DNA of 19,994 nucleotides, taken from NCBI GenBank assembly GCA_910579535.1, contig CAJTUR010000024.1, positions 1-19,994 on the forward strand, read 5' to 3'. The stretch's first letter is position 1; every line of letters starts with the position of its first letter. A model generated the notes under the pieces. That model made no database searches. It saw nothing but the letters and a program-made list of their open reading frames with translations, and was not told the DNA's origin. The DNA is from an uncultured Bacilli bacterium (GTDB taxonomy: Bacteria > Bacillota_I > Bacilli_A > RF39 > UBA660). A program made the translations under genes and the position numbers. Of this stretch, positions 1 through 7,435 are shown piece after piece.

Positions 1-70
1 TCTATAACCAAATAAAGTGTTTTACCTTATTTGTAATTCAATTATATATCACTTACCATTTTTTAACAAT

Positions 71-94
71 AAAAAAATAGAAATCTCTATTTTT
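71..94 (-). terminator. Rho-independent terminator of the lipoprotein gene
   Basis: A perfect 9-bp inverted repeat (73-81 with 86-94, 4-nt loop) is followed on the minus strand by a run of T. The stop codon TAG of the lipoprotein gene lies inside the stem. The stem is AT-rich, so it may be weak. Confidence 0.6.
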
Positions 95-1106
95 CTATTG
101 TGCCACTTGTTACAATATCAGCATTTGTTAGTGAGGTTGCGATGGATAATAGCTCTTCATTAGATAAGTCATTTCCAGCTAAATAATATTCTACATTGTT
201 ACTTGTCCAGTAAAGAGAATTTGATTGCAAAGCAGCTACTGAATCATTTAAAAGTAATGGATCACCGTAAACTGGGATAATTTCAAAATCTTTACTAGAG
301 GAAGCGATTTCTTCTACTAAGACAAAATTCTTATTACCACTATAGGTTAAAATGACTCTTTCACCTTTATCTGTATCTAAGACATCTTTGCTTGTAAGAT
401 ATGTTTCACTTGGTATATACAGTGGATAAATTGCTTCGTCTAATGAACCTGTTTTTTCTTCTATTTTACAGCTTTCTTCATCACAATTATTAACTAAATC
501 TTCTAAAACAAAGTCTTCTTTTTCTAATCCAGCTTTTAAATCTAATGATTTAACATTAACCTTAATTTTTAAGGAATCATCGTTGTTATAAACTTCTACT
601 CTTTGTAAGTTTACTTCCTTGTCAAAATAAATTTTTTCATAGACAAGTTCACTATTGTTGGGATAATTGACTGATGTTTTAATGATATAGTTGTTGTCAT
701 CTTCTTCTAAGCTACTGTTGTTGTCATTTTTTATATCTTGTAATAAAGATGCTAATAAATAGGATTGACTTGAATTATTAGGCCACTCACTTTGAAATTT
801 GAAACTTTTATTTAATTTAGGAGTGACAACATAAACACCTTCTTCATTCTTTAAGATAATTTGTTCATGATTATTTGTTTGATTGACTAAACGTACTTTA
901 TAAAAGTCGTCTTTTAAGAAAGATGCTTCTACGGTATATAAAAATTTATCTTCATTATTTATTATTTCCATTGTTCCATTTAATTGATAAGATTTTGTTT
1001 TGGTGACTTTTGATTCAAAATCTTCTTTTACTTTACCAACATCTACTTTACCACAACCACATGTTGCTATTAGTAAAATTACCAATAATATACTAATTTT
1101 TTTCAC
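87..1106 (-). CDS. LolA-fold / GerS-like lipoprotein
   Basis: A secreted lipoprotein of 339 residues. The N-terminus is MKK plus about 11 hydrophobic residues ending in ATCGCG, so Cys16 or Cys18 would be lipidated by Lgt and cut by LspA, leaving the protein on the outer face of the membrane. The body (about residues 25-205) has the alternating beta pattern of the outer-membrane lipoprotein-sorting (LolA) fold that Gram-positives use in GerS-type lipoproteins: SYQLNGTMEI, a stretch EEGVYVVTPKLNKSFKFQ, then a conserved-looking YPNNSELVYEKIYFDK. A C-terminal part (about 215-339) is less familiar. The start is GTG at 1104-1106 with AAAGGAAAG a few bases upstream. It is monocistronic and divergent from the DUF378 gene. 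The exact role is unknown; the fold assignment is from recalled family features. Confidence 0.7.
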   Translation of the reverse strand: MKKISILLVILLIATCGCGKVDVGKVKEDFESKVTKTKSYQLNGTMEIINNEDKFLYTVEASFLKDDFYKVRLVNQTNNHEQIILKNEEGVYVVTPKLNKSFKFQSEWPNNSSQSYLLASLLQDIKNDNNSSLEEDDNNYIIKTSVNYPNNSELVYEKIYFDKEVNLQRVEVYNNDDSLKIKVNVKSLDLKAGLEKEDFVLEDLVNNCDEESCKIEEKTGSLDEAIYPLYIPSETYLTSKDVLDTDKGERVILTYSGNKNFVLVEEIASSSKDFEIIPVYGDPLLLNDSVAALQSNSLYWTSNNVEYYLAGNDLSNEELLSIATSLTNADIVTSGTIEK

Positions 1107-1207
1107 TTAACCACTTTCCTTTTCTATTTAACTATATTTTTCTTTTATTAAAATATGAATAAGATTTAGAAAAACGTTCATAATAAAAATAAAGGTGAGT
1201 GATAAAA

Positions 1208-1420
1208 ATGGAAAGCGTACAAAAAGTATGTTTAATATTTACAATTATTGGCGCTATAAACTGGGGATTAATCGGATTTTTCGATTTTAATCTTGTTGAA
1301 GCCTTATTTCAAGACAACACGACTCTTTCAAGAATTGTTTATAGCTTAGTTGGAATATGTGGTTTGATTAATATAGGTTTACTATTTGATCATATTACCC
1401 ATGATCCAGATAGAAAATAA
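1208..1420 (+). CDS. DUF378 family small membrane protein
   Basis: A 70-residue protein with two hydrophobic helices (about 6-25 and 41-60). The signature of DUF378 is visible: an N-terminal helix with GAINWGLIGFF, then a short charged loop and a second helix ending in NIGLL. The function of the family is unknown; it sits in the cytoplasmic membrane. An in-frame GTG lies at 1199, but AAAGGTGA (1191-1198) is placed correctly only for the ATG at 1208, so the shorter form is preferred. The gene stands alone on the plus strand, divergent from the lipoprotein gene and convergent with the DUF2752 gene, sharing a terminator with the latter. Confidence 0.85.
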   Translation: MESVQKVCLIFTIIGAINWGLIGFFDFNLVEALFQDNTTLSRIVYSLVGICGLINIGLLFDHITHDPDRK

Positions 1421-1444
1421 ACGTCATTTCGTGACGTTTATTTT
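1414..1444. terminator. Bidirectional terminator between convergent genes
   Basis: A perfect 13-bp stem (1414-1426 with 1432-1444) closes a 5-nt loop TTTCG, with A-rich and T-rich flanks so that either strand reads as stem plus T tract. It lies exactly between the stop codons of the DUF378 and DUF2752 genes. Confidence 0.9.
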
Positions 1445-1841
1445 ATTTTATAAAAGTAGGCGCCAACCAATCAAAAAAAGGAAGGTTGCGTAAAAGGCCA
1501 AAAATAAGTAACAGGATTATTAGAATATAATAAATCCATGAAGGAAGACTTATTTTTTTATTTGTTTTTTTATAATAAATATAAGAAAGGAGTTTATAAA
1601 TTAAATAAAAATTAAGAAGACAAAAAAGGAAAGGATTGTAACGAAAAGCTTGATAAATTTCTAATTTTAGTAAGGAATGAAACATTCTTGTAACGCCACA
1701 TCCTGGACAATGTAAACCTGTTATTTCATGGAATAAACAGGGGATATAAATGGAAGCTATGCGATTTAAAAAAAAATACCCAATGAGTATTAAAAGTATT
1801 CCAATACTCCTAGATATTATTTTTTTCTTATTAGTCTGCAA
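1443..1841 (-). CDS. DUF2752 family membrane protein
   Basis: A 132-residue protein with three hydrophobic helices. The DUF2752 hallmark is clear: HCPGCGVTRMFHSLL at about 44-58, followed by the A-x-x-x-NP motif (AFRYNPF) at about 65-71. The paired cysteines suggest metal or redox chemistry near the membrane, but the family has no established activity. Its start overlaps the end of the upstream zinc-ribbon gene by 11 nt, so the two are almost certainly co-translated and depend on the same promoter, the one containing the G10 tract. DUF2752 and DUF4234-type proteins occurring side by side is a familiar arrangement, but what they do together is not known to me. Confidence 0.85.
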   Translation of the reverse strand: MQTNKKKIISRSIGILLILIGYFFLNRIASIYIPCLFHEITGLHCPGCGVTRMFHSLLKLEIYQAFRYNPFLFCLLNFYLIYKLLSYIYYKKTNKKISLPSWIYYILIILLLIFGLLRNLPFFDWLAPTFIK

Positions 1842-2286
1842 ATTTGTTTAAGTCTGTTTGAATTAAACAGTAATTTACAATGGATAAACCAAAGATAGCT
1901 AATAATAAATAAAGAATGGAATTATCAGCAATATCTTTATTGTGGGTTTTTCCAGCTATTTCCATTTTTTTACCCATTTTATAATTCCAATAAATGAAAT
2001 AAATGCCACAGGTTACTAGAGTTAATAAAATCACTACTCCTCCAGTTGGTGTGTTTTCTCCACTTACTTTATTGGCATCGTTGTTCATGCAAATCACCCA
2101 GTATAATCCATAAAGACCACAAGTGACTATAGATAAAATAATGGATACTACAATTTCTCTTTTTTGTAGAATAGGTGTACCGTTGTTGTTAGAGTTTGAA
2201 GTCCCATTTACGTTTGCACCACAATCAGAACACACACTTTCGTTTCCTGTTATTTCTTTTCCACAATTTTGACAAAATTTAGCCAT
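1831..2286 (-). CDS. Zinc-ribbon / DUF4234 membrane protein
   Basis: A 151-residue protein. Residues 1-25 form a zinc ribbon, MAKFCQNCGKEI then CSDCGAN (two CxxC knuckles). A short Asn/Gly/Ser linker leads to a DUF4234-like membrane domain with helices near 45-65, 81-101 and 124-144 and the typical GLYGLYWV plus KVSGE loop. The protein is probably anchored in the cytoplasmic membrane with the ribbon facing the cytoplasm. The start ATG has GAGGAGT eight bases upstream. It is the first gene of a two-gene operon with DUF2752. Expression probably depends on the promoter at 2314-2342, whose spacer contains ten consecutive G residues. Confidence 0.85.
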   Translation of the reverse strand: MAKFCQNCGKEITGNESVCSDCGANVNGTSNSNNNGTPILQKREIVVSIILSIVTCGLYGLYWVICMNNDANKVSGENTPTGGVVILLTLVTCGIYFIYWNYKMGKKMEIAGKTHNKDIADNSILYLLLAIFGLSIVNYCLIQTDLNKFAD

Positions 2287-2313
2287 AATATAAACTCCTC
2301 ACTTCCTAAAATA

Positions 2314-2342
2314 AATATACAACCCCCCCCCCACTTTGTCAA
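2314..2342 (-). promoter_or_regulatory. Sigma-A promoter with a G10 homopolymer in its spacer
   Basis: Read on the minus strand: -35 TTGACA (2342-2337, perfect), a spacer of exactly 17 nt (2336-2320), then -10 TATATT (2319-2314, 5 of 6). Ten of the 17 spacer bases are an uninterrupted G run (2332-2323). The predicted start of transcription is about 20 bases upstream of the ATG of the zinc-ribbon gene, leaving room for its RBS. Slippage in the G run would change the -35/-10 spacing. Confidence 0.85.
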
Positions 2343-2375
2343 TTTAAAATGAATAATTTTTAGATAATTTGTCAA

Positions 2376-2407
2376 AAAAAACACATTTCTTTCGAAACAT
2401 GTTTTTT
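2376..2407 (-). terminator. Terminator of the cdaA-cdaR operon
   Basis: A 14-bp stem with two wobble pairs (2376-2389 with 2394-2407), a GAAA tetraloop on the minus strand and a T run downstream. It overlaps the cdaR stop codon and lies just upstream of the G10 promoter. Confidence 0.85.
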
Positions 2408-3794
2408 ATTGTTTTTCTGTTATTTTTATTTTTACTTTGCTTGTGACAATGTAGCTGACTCTTGGATCGTCGTTATCAATTTTCAAATCCACTTCATAAT
2501 CTCCTACACTGTATCCAGATAGGTCTACATAGGTTGAAATGTTTTCTTCTGTAATATTATTAATAATAGATTCTACACCTTTTACTTGAACGGCTATGGA
2601 GTTTTCTTCAGCTAAATTTACTTGAAGATTACTATTTAAATTTTTACTTGAAATCACTGATACGTTCAAAGTTTTTTGTTTTTCATCGGCAAAGGTCACA
2701 TTAATTTTAATATTTTTTTCACTGACATACCTGACACCATTTGGTTTTGGAATTGGGATGTTAAATGATTTAGAATTGTTGTTGTTTCCTAATCCGTCGA
2801 TATCAATTGTAATTGGTACATAGCCGATGTTATCGATGACGCTTTTTTCTCCATAGATATCAACCGTAAAGTTTTCCTGTCCATTGATTGTAATTGCTTC
2901 AATCGCTTTACCGGTTACTAAGTTTCCACTTGTGAAGACTTTTAATGGAACGGTAGCTTTATATGTATCTAGTTTTACCGTTGCTGATACAGTACTTGGC
3001 ACCATTTCTACCTCTTTTATTAAGTCTCCATTTGAGTCGTAAGCTGCAAGAGGAATGTTATCGGTTTCGAAAGTGCCTGCTTCATTGTAATCTTTGTTGC
3101 TTACATCAACTAATGCTTTTACAGCTGCAATACGCTCTAGGTTATCTTTTGAACCTTTTACGACTACTTCACTTTTTGAAAGTTCAACGTTCCCAACACT
3201 TAATTTTTCATTTAATTTTTCTTCATTTAATAATTGATAAGAAATAGATGATTTTTCACTTACTTTCTTTTTAATGGTTACGGTCACATAAGTTGGATCT
3301 AATTTGTAATTAATGGAATCTACGGATTGATTATAAGACAGTTTGACACGATAAGGTGTATCACTTGGTTCATAATCACTTAAATCTAATACCACTTCAT
3401 GATCTTTTAATTGCTTTGCTAAATAGATTGCACTTTTATTCCCAGTTAAAATAATATCCACATTTTCAACTAATCCTTCTACCACATAAGCTTCTTTGTT
3501 GTATAAAACGTTTACGGGTTGATTAGATATAATTTCAGCTTCATTTTGTACTAAATTGATCACTTGTTTATCCACTAAGAAAAACATTCCCACCGCAAAT
3601 ATTAAAGATAAGTAGAGTAATATATGTGGTCGATTTAATATTTTTTCAATTCGATTGGAATTGTTTTTTAATTTATCTGAAATTATAAAGATGGTTCTAC
3701 TAATTGGGGTAATTAATAATTTATCTATTTTATGGTAAATTCCTTTAAAAAAGCGAACGATTAAGGCTTCTTTTTGTTTTTTTCTCTTAGTCAT
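2406..3794 (-). CDS. cdaR: YbbR-domain protein, regulator of the c-di-AMP cyclase
   Basis: A 462-residue single-pass membrane protein. A basic, cytoplasmic N-terminus of about 55 residues precedes one helix (about 58-75, HILLYLSLIFAVGMFFLV). The remaining extracytoplasmic part is built of about four YbbR repeats, each starting with a variant of PV.V......G.V..V. In Bacillus and Listeria CdaR binds the cyclase CdaA and modulates c-di-AMP output. It is fused operonically to cdaA by an 8-nt overlap. In-frame ATGs exist at 3818 and 3803, but AAGGAG sits nine bases before the ATG ending at 3794, so that start is chosen. Unlike the usual cdaA-cdaR-glmM order, a terminator follows immediately and glmM is absent. 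Confidence 0.85.
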   Translation of the reverse strand: MTKRKKQKEALIVRFFKGIYHKIDKLLITPISRTIFIISDKLKNNSNRIEKILNRPHILLYLSLIFAVGMFFLVDKQVINLVQNEAEIISNQPVNVLYNKEAYVVEGLVENVDIILTGNKSAIYLAKQLKDHEVVLDLSDYEPSDTPYRVKLSYNQSVDSINYKLDPTYVTVTIKKKVSEKSSISYQLLNEEKLNEKLSVGNVELSKSEVVVKGSKDNLERIAAVKALVDVSNKDYNEAGTFETDNIPLAAYDSNGDLIKEVEMVPSTVSATVKLDTYKATVPLKVFTSGNLVTGKAIEAITINGQENFTVDIYGEKSVIDNIGYVPITIDIDGLGNNNNSKSFNIPIPKPNGVRYVSEKNIKINVTFADEKQKTLNVSVISSKNLNSNLQVNLAEENSIAVQVKGVESIINNITEENISTYVDLSGYSVGDYEVDLKIDNDDPRVSYIVTSKVKIKITEKQ

Positions 3795-4611
3795 CCCCTT
3801 CATCTCCTTCTTCTTCATCTAAATCAGCTTCATAGAAGACTTCTGTTTTTGGTTTTAATTCTTCAATAAGTCTTAAACGAAATTCATCTAAGGACAAATT
3901 ATAGTTTAAGTCGCCGTCACAAGCGATACTGATTCTACCTGTTTCCTCTGATATGACTAACGCTAGGGCATCGCTTTCTTCAGCGATTCCTAAAGCCGCT
4001 CTATGTCTTGTTCCTAATTTTTTATTAATATTTGGATCCATACTGGTTTTGAAGACGCTTCCAGCACAAGTGATCCGATTTCCTTGAATAATGATTCCTC
4101 CATCGTGTAGTGGAGAGTTTGGAAAAAATAAATTACATAATAATTCATTTGACACATCAGCATAAATTTTGGTGGCTGGTTCAATGTATTCTTGTAAAGA
4201 AATGTCACGTTCAATGACCATTAATGCTCCAATACGATTTTTCTTTAAGTATTCGACTGCTTCCATGATTTCACAAACCATTTTTTCTCTTTCATCAACG
4301 GTCAAGGTCTTATGTCGACCTAATAACTGAGTACGCCCAATGCTTTCTAAAACACTACGAATTTCAGGCTGAAAAATAATGATGATGGCTAAGGGGCCCC
4401 ATTCTAATATATACTCTAGTATGATTCCAACCGTATATAAATTAAATATTTTACTTATGATTTCAATACATAATACTAAAATAACGCCTTTAACGATTAA
4501 AATCATTTTTACATTATTACGAATATTTTTTAGAATGTAATAAAAAAGTAACCAAACGATACAAATATCTAATATTTTTGTTGCTAAAGACCACATGGCT
4601 TGTAAAGACAT
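3787..4611 (-). CDS. cdaA: Diadenylate cyclase (c-di-AMP synthase)
   Basis: A 274-residue membrane diadenylate cyclase that makes c-di-AMP from two ATP. Three hydrophobic helices occupy about residues 10-27, 36-56 and 62-80, followed by a short linker and the DAC (DisA_N) domain at about 105-255. The catalytic region reads SPLHDGGIII (DGG at 170-172) and LGTRHRAALG (RHR at 202-204), then VISEETGRIS. The family normally has DGA where this has DGG; the Asp and RHR residues are kept, so the enzyme is probably active. The C-terminus (about 255-274) is strongly acidic. An extended -10 promoter and AAGGAGTG lie just upstream. It is the first gene of the cdaA-cdaR operon. Confidence 0.93.
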   Translation of the reverse strand: MSLQAMWSLATKILDICIVWLLFYYILKNIRNNVKMILIVKGVILVLCIEIISKIFNLYTVGIILEYILEWGPLAIIIIFQPEIRSVLESIGRTQLLGRHKTLTVDEREKMVCEIMEAVEYLKKNRIGALMVIERDISLQEYIEPATKIYADVSNELLCNLFFPNSPLHDGGIIIQGNRITCAGSVFKTSMDPNINKKLGTRHRAALGIAEESDALALVISEETGRISIACDGDLNYNLSLDEFRLRLIEELKPKTEVFYEADLDEEEGDEGDD

Positions 4612-4639
4612 TTTTCAACACTCCTTTTATACTATTCAA

Positions 4640-4648
4640 ATTATAGCA
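4640..4648 (-). promoter_or_regulatory. Extended -10 promoter of cdaA
   Basis: TGCTATAAT on the minus strand (a perfect -10 with the TG extension), about 30 bases upstream of the ATG; the -35 region is weak (TAGAAA-like). Confidence 0.65.
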
Positions 4649-4675
4649 AAGTTTTAAATGATTTTCTACTTAAAT

Positions 4676-4713
4676 AAAAAAAAGACTCGTCCTATTTACA
4701 TTTTACGAATCTT
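4676..4713 (-). terminator. Terminator of the polytopic membrane protein gene
   Basis: An 8-bp stem with one wobble (4682-4689 with 4706-4713) closes a 16-nt loop and is followed by eight T on the minus strand. It separates the membrane protein gene from the cdaA promoter. Confidence 0.65.
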
Positions 4714-4728
4714 ATTTCTTTTTTATGT

Positions 4729-5397
4729 TTAGTTATAGAAAGACCCTATTCCACTGGTTACAGATCCTACTATCATTTTATAGCCTATAAAAGCTCCTGT
4801 TAAAAAGAGAAGGGATAAGCATGTTAAATGAAAATAAATTTTTGTATTTTGATTTTCAATTGGTATTAAATAGTTGATTAATTCTATTAAAATTAATAAA
4901 GAATAAATAAAACCAATTATTACTACTGCTACTCCTAGTTTTATACTTATCATGCTTAAGAGGGTTGATAATAGAGTCGTAGAAACAGCCATTGGTATAA
5001 AAGCGGTAATAGATGCCCCCATAAGTTTAAAGAAATTGGTTTCTTTTTTTATAACTAAGCTTGCTAAATAATATACTCCAGCTATCGCTAAGATTATTAG
5101 TGCATAAGTAATAGCACTTCCTCCTATTGTTTTTATAAAGTTAATATTTTTAATGTTTTCAAATACCCATTTAGTTCCTCCTAAAATAGAAGTGACACGA
5201 ACAGTATTTATTATTGTACCAATTAACTTTAATGCTGTTAAAATAGCAACAACGATTCCTCCCAAAATAAGTGTGTTTTTTTGGTCACTGAAATTTTTTT
5301 CTGTTTTTTTAAATTCTTCAAATGGTTTTACAAAAGCTCTAAGAATATACTCAAAAAAATTTAATTCTCCCTCACTTTTCTTTTTTTCGTTTTTCAT
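4729..5397 (-). CDS. Polytopic membrane protein, Yip1/DUF6574-like
   Basis: A 222-residue integral membrane protein. A hydrophilic basic N-terminus (about 40 residues) with the segment FFEYILRAFVKPFEEFKK, probably lying along the membrane, precedes five hydrophobic helices at about 45-65, 90-112, 120-148, 155-180 and 190-215. This layout resembles the Yip1-type membrane proteins of Firmicutes often annotated DUF6574; no catalytic motif is visible. An alternative TTG at 5421 is in frame, but the ATG at 5397 is preferred, as GGAGAG lies upstream of it. It has its own promoter (5447-5475) and terminator. Function unknown. Confidence 0.65.
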   Translation of the reverse strand: MKNEKKKSEGELNFFEYILRAFVKPFEEFKKTEKNFSDQKNTLILGGIVVAILTALKLIGTIINTVRVTSILGGTKWVFENIKNINFIKTIGGSAITYALIILAIAGVYYLASLVIKKETNFFKLMGASITAFIPMAVSTTLLSTLLSMISIKLGVAVVIIGFIYSLLILIELINYLIPIENQNTKIYFHLTCLSLLFLTGAFIGYKMIVGSVTSGIGSFYN

Positions 5398-5446
5398 ATA
5401 ATTACACTCACTCTCCAACAATTAAAATAATTTTTTAATTAAGTAT

Positions 5447-5475
5447 ACTATAACATAAGTTGTTTTTTTAAGCAA
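5447..5475 (-). promoter_or_regulatory. Sigma-A promoter of the polytopic membrane protein gene
   Basis: On the minus strand: -35 TTGCTT (5475-5470), a 17-nt spacer, and -10 TATAGT (5452-5447) preceded by TGT (extended -10). It starts right after the stop of the XRE gene. Confidence 0.75.
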
Positions 5476-5480
5476 TTTTT

Positions 5481-5729
5481 TTAATCGATTGGAGAAAACA
5501 ATTCTCTTATATCTATTTCTAGTACGTCGGCAATACGACCAATTACTGATAATGTAAAATATTTAATTGTTTTTTCACTTTCAATTTGTGAAATATAGTG
5601 CATGGATAAGCCACTTTTGTCAGCTAATTCTTGTTGAGTTAAATGGGCCTTCTTTCGATTTTTTTTTATATTTTTTCTTACTATTTCATAATAAAAGTAA
5701 TCGTCATGAATTATTATTTCAGTTTTCAT
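5481..5729 (-). CDS. XRE-family HTH regulator
   Basis: An 82-residue DNA-binding protein that is essentially one HTH_3 domain: about residues 17-76, with the helix-turn-helix LTQQELADKSGLSMHYISQIE and the closing VLEIDIRELF. There is no sensor or multimer domain beyond it. The first 16 residues are an acidic/aromatic extension. The RBS is GGTGA, nine bases before the ATG, and this GGTG is part of the inverted repeat at 5737-5763, so the protein may repress itself. It lies between murE and the membrane protein gene; targets unknown. Confidence 0.85.
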   Translation of the reverse strand: MKTEIIIHDDYFYYEIVRKNIKKNRKKAHLTQQELADKSGLSMHYISQIESEKTIKYFTLSVIGRIADVLEIDIRELFSPID

Positions 5730-5736
5730 TTTAAAT

Positions 5737-5763
5737 CACCAGTTCTATTATTTCAAACTGGTG
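5737..5763. promoter_or_regulatory. Inverted repeat in front of the XRE gene
   Basis: Perfect 8-bp arms CACCAGTT (5737-5744) and AACTGGTG (5756-5763) with an 11-nt spacer, eight bases upstream of the XRE start. A TATAAT lies just upstream on the minus strand (5775-5770), so the repeat covers the region of the transcription start. It is either an operator for the XRE protein or an RNA hairpin hiding the GGTG of the RBS. Confidence 0.55.
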
Positions 5764-5793
5764 GTTATAATTATATGCGCCTTTGGTTATAAA

Positions 5794-5820
5794 TTTAAAA
5801 AACGTTTTTTTAGAACGTCT
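5794..5820 (-). terminator. Weak terminator of murE
   Basis: On the minus strand AGACGTT pairs with AACGTTT (7 bp with one wobble) across a 7-nt A-rich loop, followed by T residues; it overlaps the murE stop codon. Confidence 0.4.
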
Positions 5821-7180
5821 CTTTTAATTTTTCACAATAGTTATGGATTTCTTCACTGTCATCAAAATGAATTTTTTCTCGACCAAGAATTTGATAATCT
5901 TCATGACCTTTTCCTAAAATTAGTACAATATCGTTTTCTTCTATTTTGTCTAATGCTTTTATAATTGCTTCATGTCTATCTAAAACAACTTCATAATTCT
6001 CTTTTTTTACTCCTTTTAAAATATCTTTCATTATTTTATTAGGGTCTTCTGTTCTAGGATTATCGTTTGAAAAAATGACGTAATCGCTTTTTTCAGAAGC
6101 AATTTGTCCCATTATTGGTCTTTTTAATGGGTCTCTGTCTCCACCGCAACCTACAATAGTAATTATTTTAGAAGTAGCTAAACATCTATAAGCACTAATC
6201 ACTTTATCAACAGCATCGGGAGTATGCGCGTAATCGACAACAGCAAAACCATTTTTCACCTTATACGTTTCACATCTTCCTTTTGGTGGGTGAATGGTTT
6301 TAGATAAATTTGTAATTTCTTTTTCATTAAATCCCAAATTTTTAACAATAGTAAAAGCCATGACATAATTATATACGTTAAAACGACTGATTAGATTAAT
6401 CGACATTTCATTACCATTTAACTTAAAACTAGTATAATTGGGATGCATTTCTATATTTGAAATTTTCATATCACTTTCTTCTTTTATTCCTAAAGTGATA
6501 ATTTTATCTTGACCTTTTTCTTTAAAAAAGTGGGCGTAATCATCGTCATTGTTGACTAAAAATTTACCTTGTGGTTTTAGGGAATCTAAAAACATTAATT
6601 TAGCGTTTAAGTAATTTTCCATGGTTTTATAAAAATCTAAATGATCCTCTGTCAGGTTCGTAAAAGCTCCCATTTCAAATTCTAAACCCGCAATTCGATT
6701 AAAGGATAAAGCGTGTGAACTTACTTCCATTACCACTATTTTGCATCCTTTTTCTTTAGCATCGAATAAAAGATTATAAAGTGTTAATATATCGGGTGTA
6801 GTATTGGATAGTTCTGTTAAGTTTCCTTCTACCCCATAACCAATTGTTCCAATATAGGCTGTTTTTAAACCTAATTTATTTAACATTTGATAGACTAAAT
6901 AACAAGTCGTTGTTTTTCCATTTGTGCCAGTGATGCCAATTAATTTTAAATCTTTTAAACTGTCACTGTATTCTTCAATTAAGCGTTCTTTTAAATATTC
7001 TTCTGTATTAGGCACAATTTTTATTGGGACAGATGTTTCTACATCTTTTTCAGCAATGATTTCAATGGCACCCTTTTTAACAGCTTCATTAACGTAATTA
7101 TGGCCATCTACAGTATTTCCTGAGATCGCCACAAAAATTTGACCTTCTTGTATCTTCTTTGAATTCGTTTCGTATTTCAT
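5810..7180 (-). CDS. murE: UDP-MurNAc-tripeptide synthetase (meso-DAP adding)
   Basis: A 456-residue cytoplasmic Mur ligase that adds the third amino acid to UDP-MurNAc-L-Ala-D-Glu using ATP. Domain order is normal: a short N-terminal UDP-binding domain (1-75), the central ATPase with ITGTNGKTT (83-91), the carbamylated-lysine segment LNAKLMF (Lys194), DYAHTPD (316-322), and the C-terminal domain with DNPRTEDP (373-380) and GKGHED (423-428). DNPR is the meso-diaminopimelate motif; lysine-type enzymes differ here. The N-terminus is about 20 residues shorter than usual, but TTAGGAGGG eight bases before the ATG makes this start firm. It is the third gene of an operon after the coiled-coil and DUF1292-like genes. 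Confidence 0.93.
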   Translation of the reverse strand: MKYETNSKKIQEGQIFVAISGNTVDGHNYVNEAVKKGAIEIIAEKDVETSVPIKIVPNTEEYLKERLIEEYSDSLKDLKLIGITGTNGKTTTCYLVYQMLNKLGLKTAYIGTIGYGVEGNLTELSNTTPDILTLYNLLFDAKEKGCKIVVMEVSSHALSFNRIAGLEFEMGAFTNLTEDHLDFYKTMENYLNAKLMFLDSLKPQGKFLVNNDDDYAHFFKEKGQDKIITLGIKEESDMKISNIEMHPNYTSFKLNGNEMSINLISRFNVYNYVMAFTIVKNLGFNEKEITNLSKTIHPPKGRCETYKVKNGFAVVDYAHTPDAVDKVISAYRCLATSKIITIVGCGGDRDPLKRPIMGQIASEKSDYVIFSNDNPRTEDPNKIMKDILKGVKKENYEVVLDRHEAIIKALDKIEENDIVLILGKGHEDYQILGREKIHFDDSEEIHNYCEKLKETF

Positions 7181-7216
7181 TTAAAACCCTCCTAAAAATA
7201 ATTTATGTAAAAACCT

Positions 7217-7435
7217 TTATTTTAATAAACCAATTATTGAACCATACATTTCTTTATCTAGTACTTCTCTTACATAAATATCTAAACCTTCTAACTCTTC
7301 TTCAAAAATAGTTTCAGTATTGCTATTTATATTATTGGCTAGAAAGTATTTTTTACCATTATATAAATTTTCATTTATTATTTGGTACTTCTCGTTATTT
7401 TCTAAAGTAATGATTGTATTGATTTCTAATCCCAT
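7217..7435 (-). CDS. Small DUF1292-like protein
   Basis: A 72-residue acidic cytoplasmic protein. The pattern ITLENNEKYQIINENLYNGK followed by YFLANN resembles the DUF1292 family (a beta-rich domain starting with a phrase like ITLED..G.E..F.V......G..Y.L). A C-terminal tail (ELEGLDIYVREVLDKE...) is less typical. It overlaps the upstream coiled-coil gene by one base (TAATG), with GAGGTGG inside the upstream gene as RBS, so translation is coupled; murE follows 36 bases later. Function unknown; the family assignment is tentative. Confidence 0.65.
   Translation of the reverse strand: MGLEINTIITLENNEKYQIINENLYNGKKYFLANNINSNTETIFEEELEGLDIYVREVLDKEMYGSIIGLLK

Noticed and set aside
9..33. Inverted repeat CAAATAA/TTATTTG at the left edge
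   Set aside because: AT-only arms without a T tract or a neighbouring gene in view; it is not distinguishable from chance.
2963..3247. A 94-codon plus-strand frame inside cdaR
   Set aside because: It lies antisense to a clear YbbR-domain gene, is Leu/His-rich as expected for a mirror of that gene, and has no RBS.
3795..3818. A longer cdaR starting at 3818
   Set aside because: No RBS stands before that ATG, whereas AAGGAG is well placed for the ATG ending at 3794.
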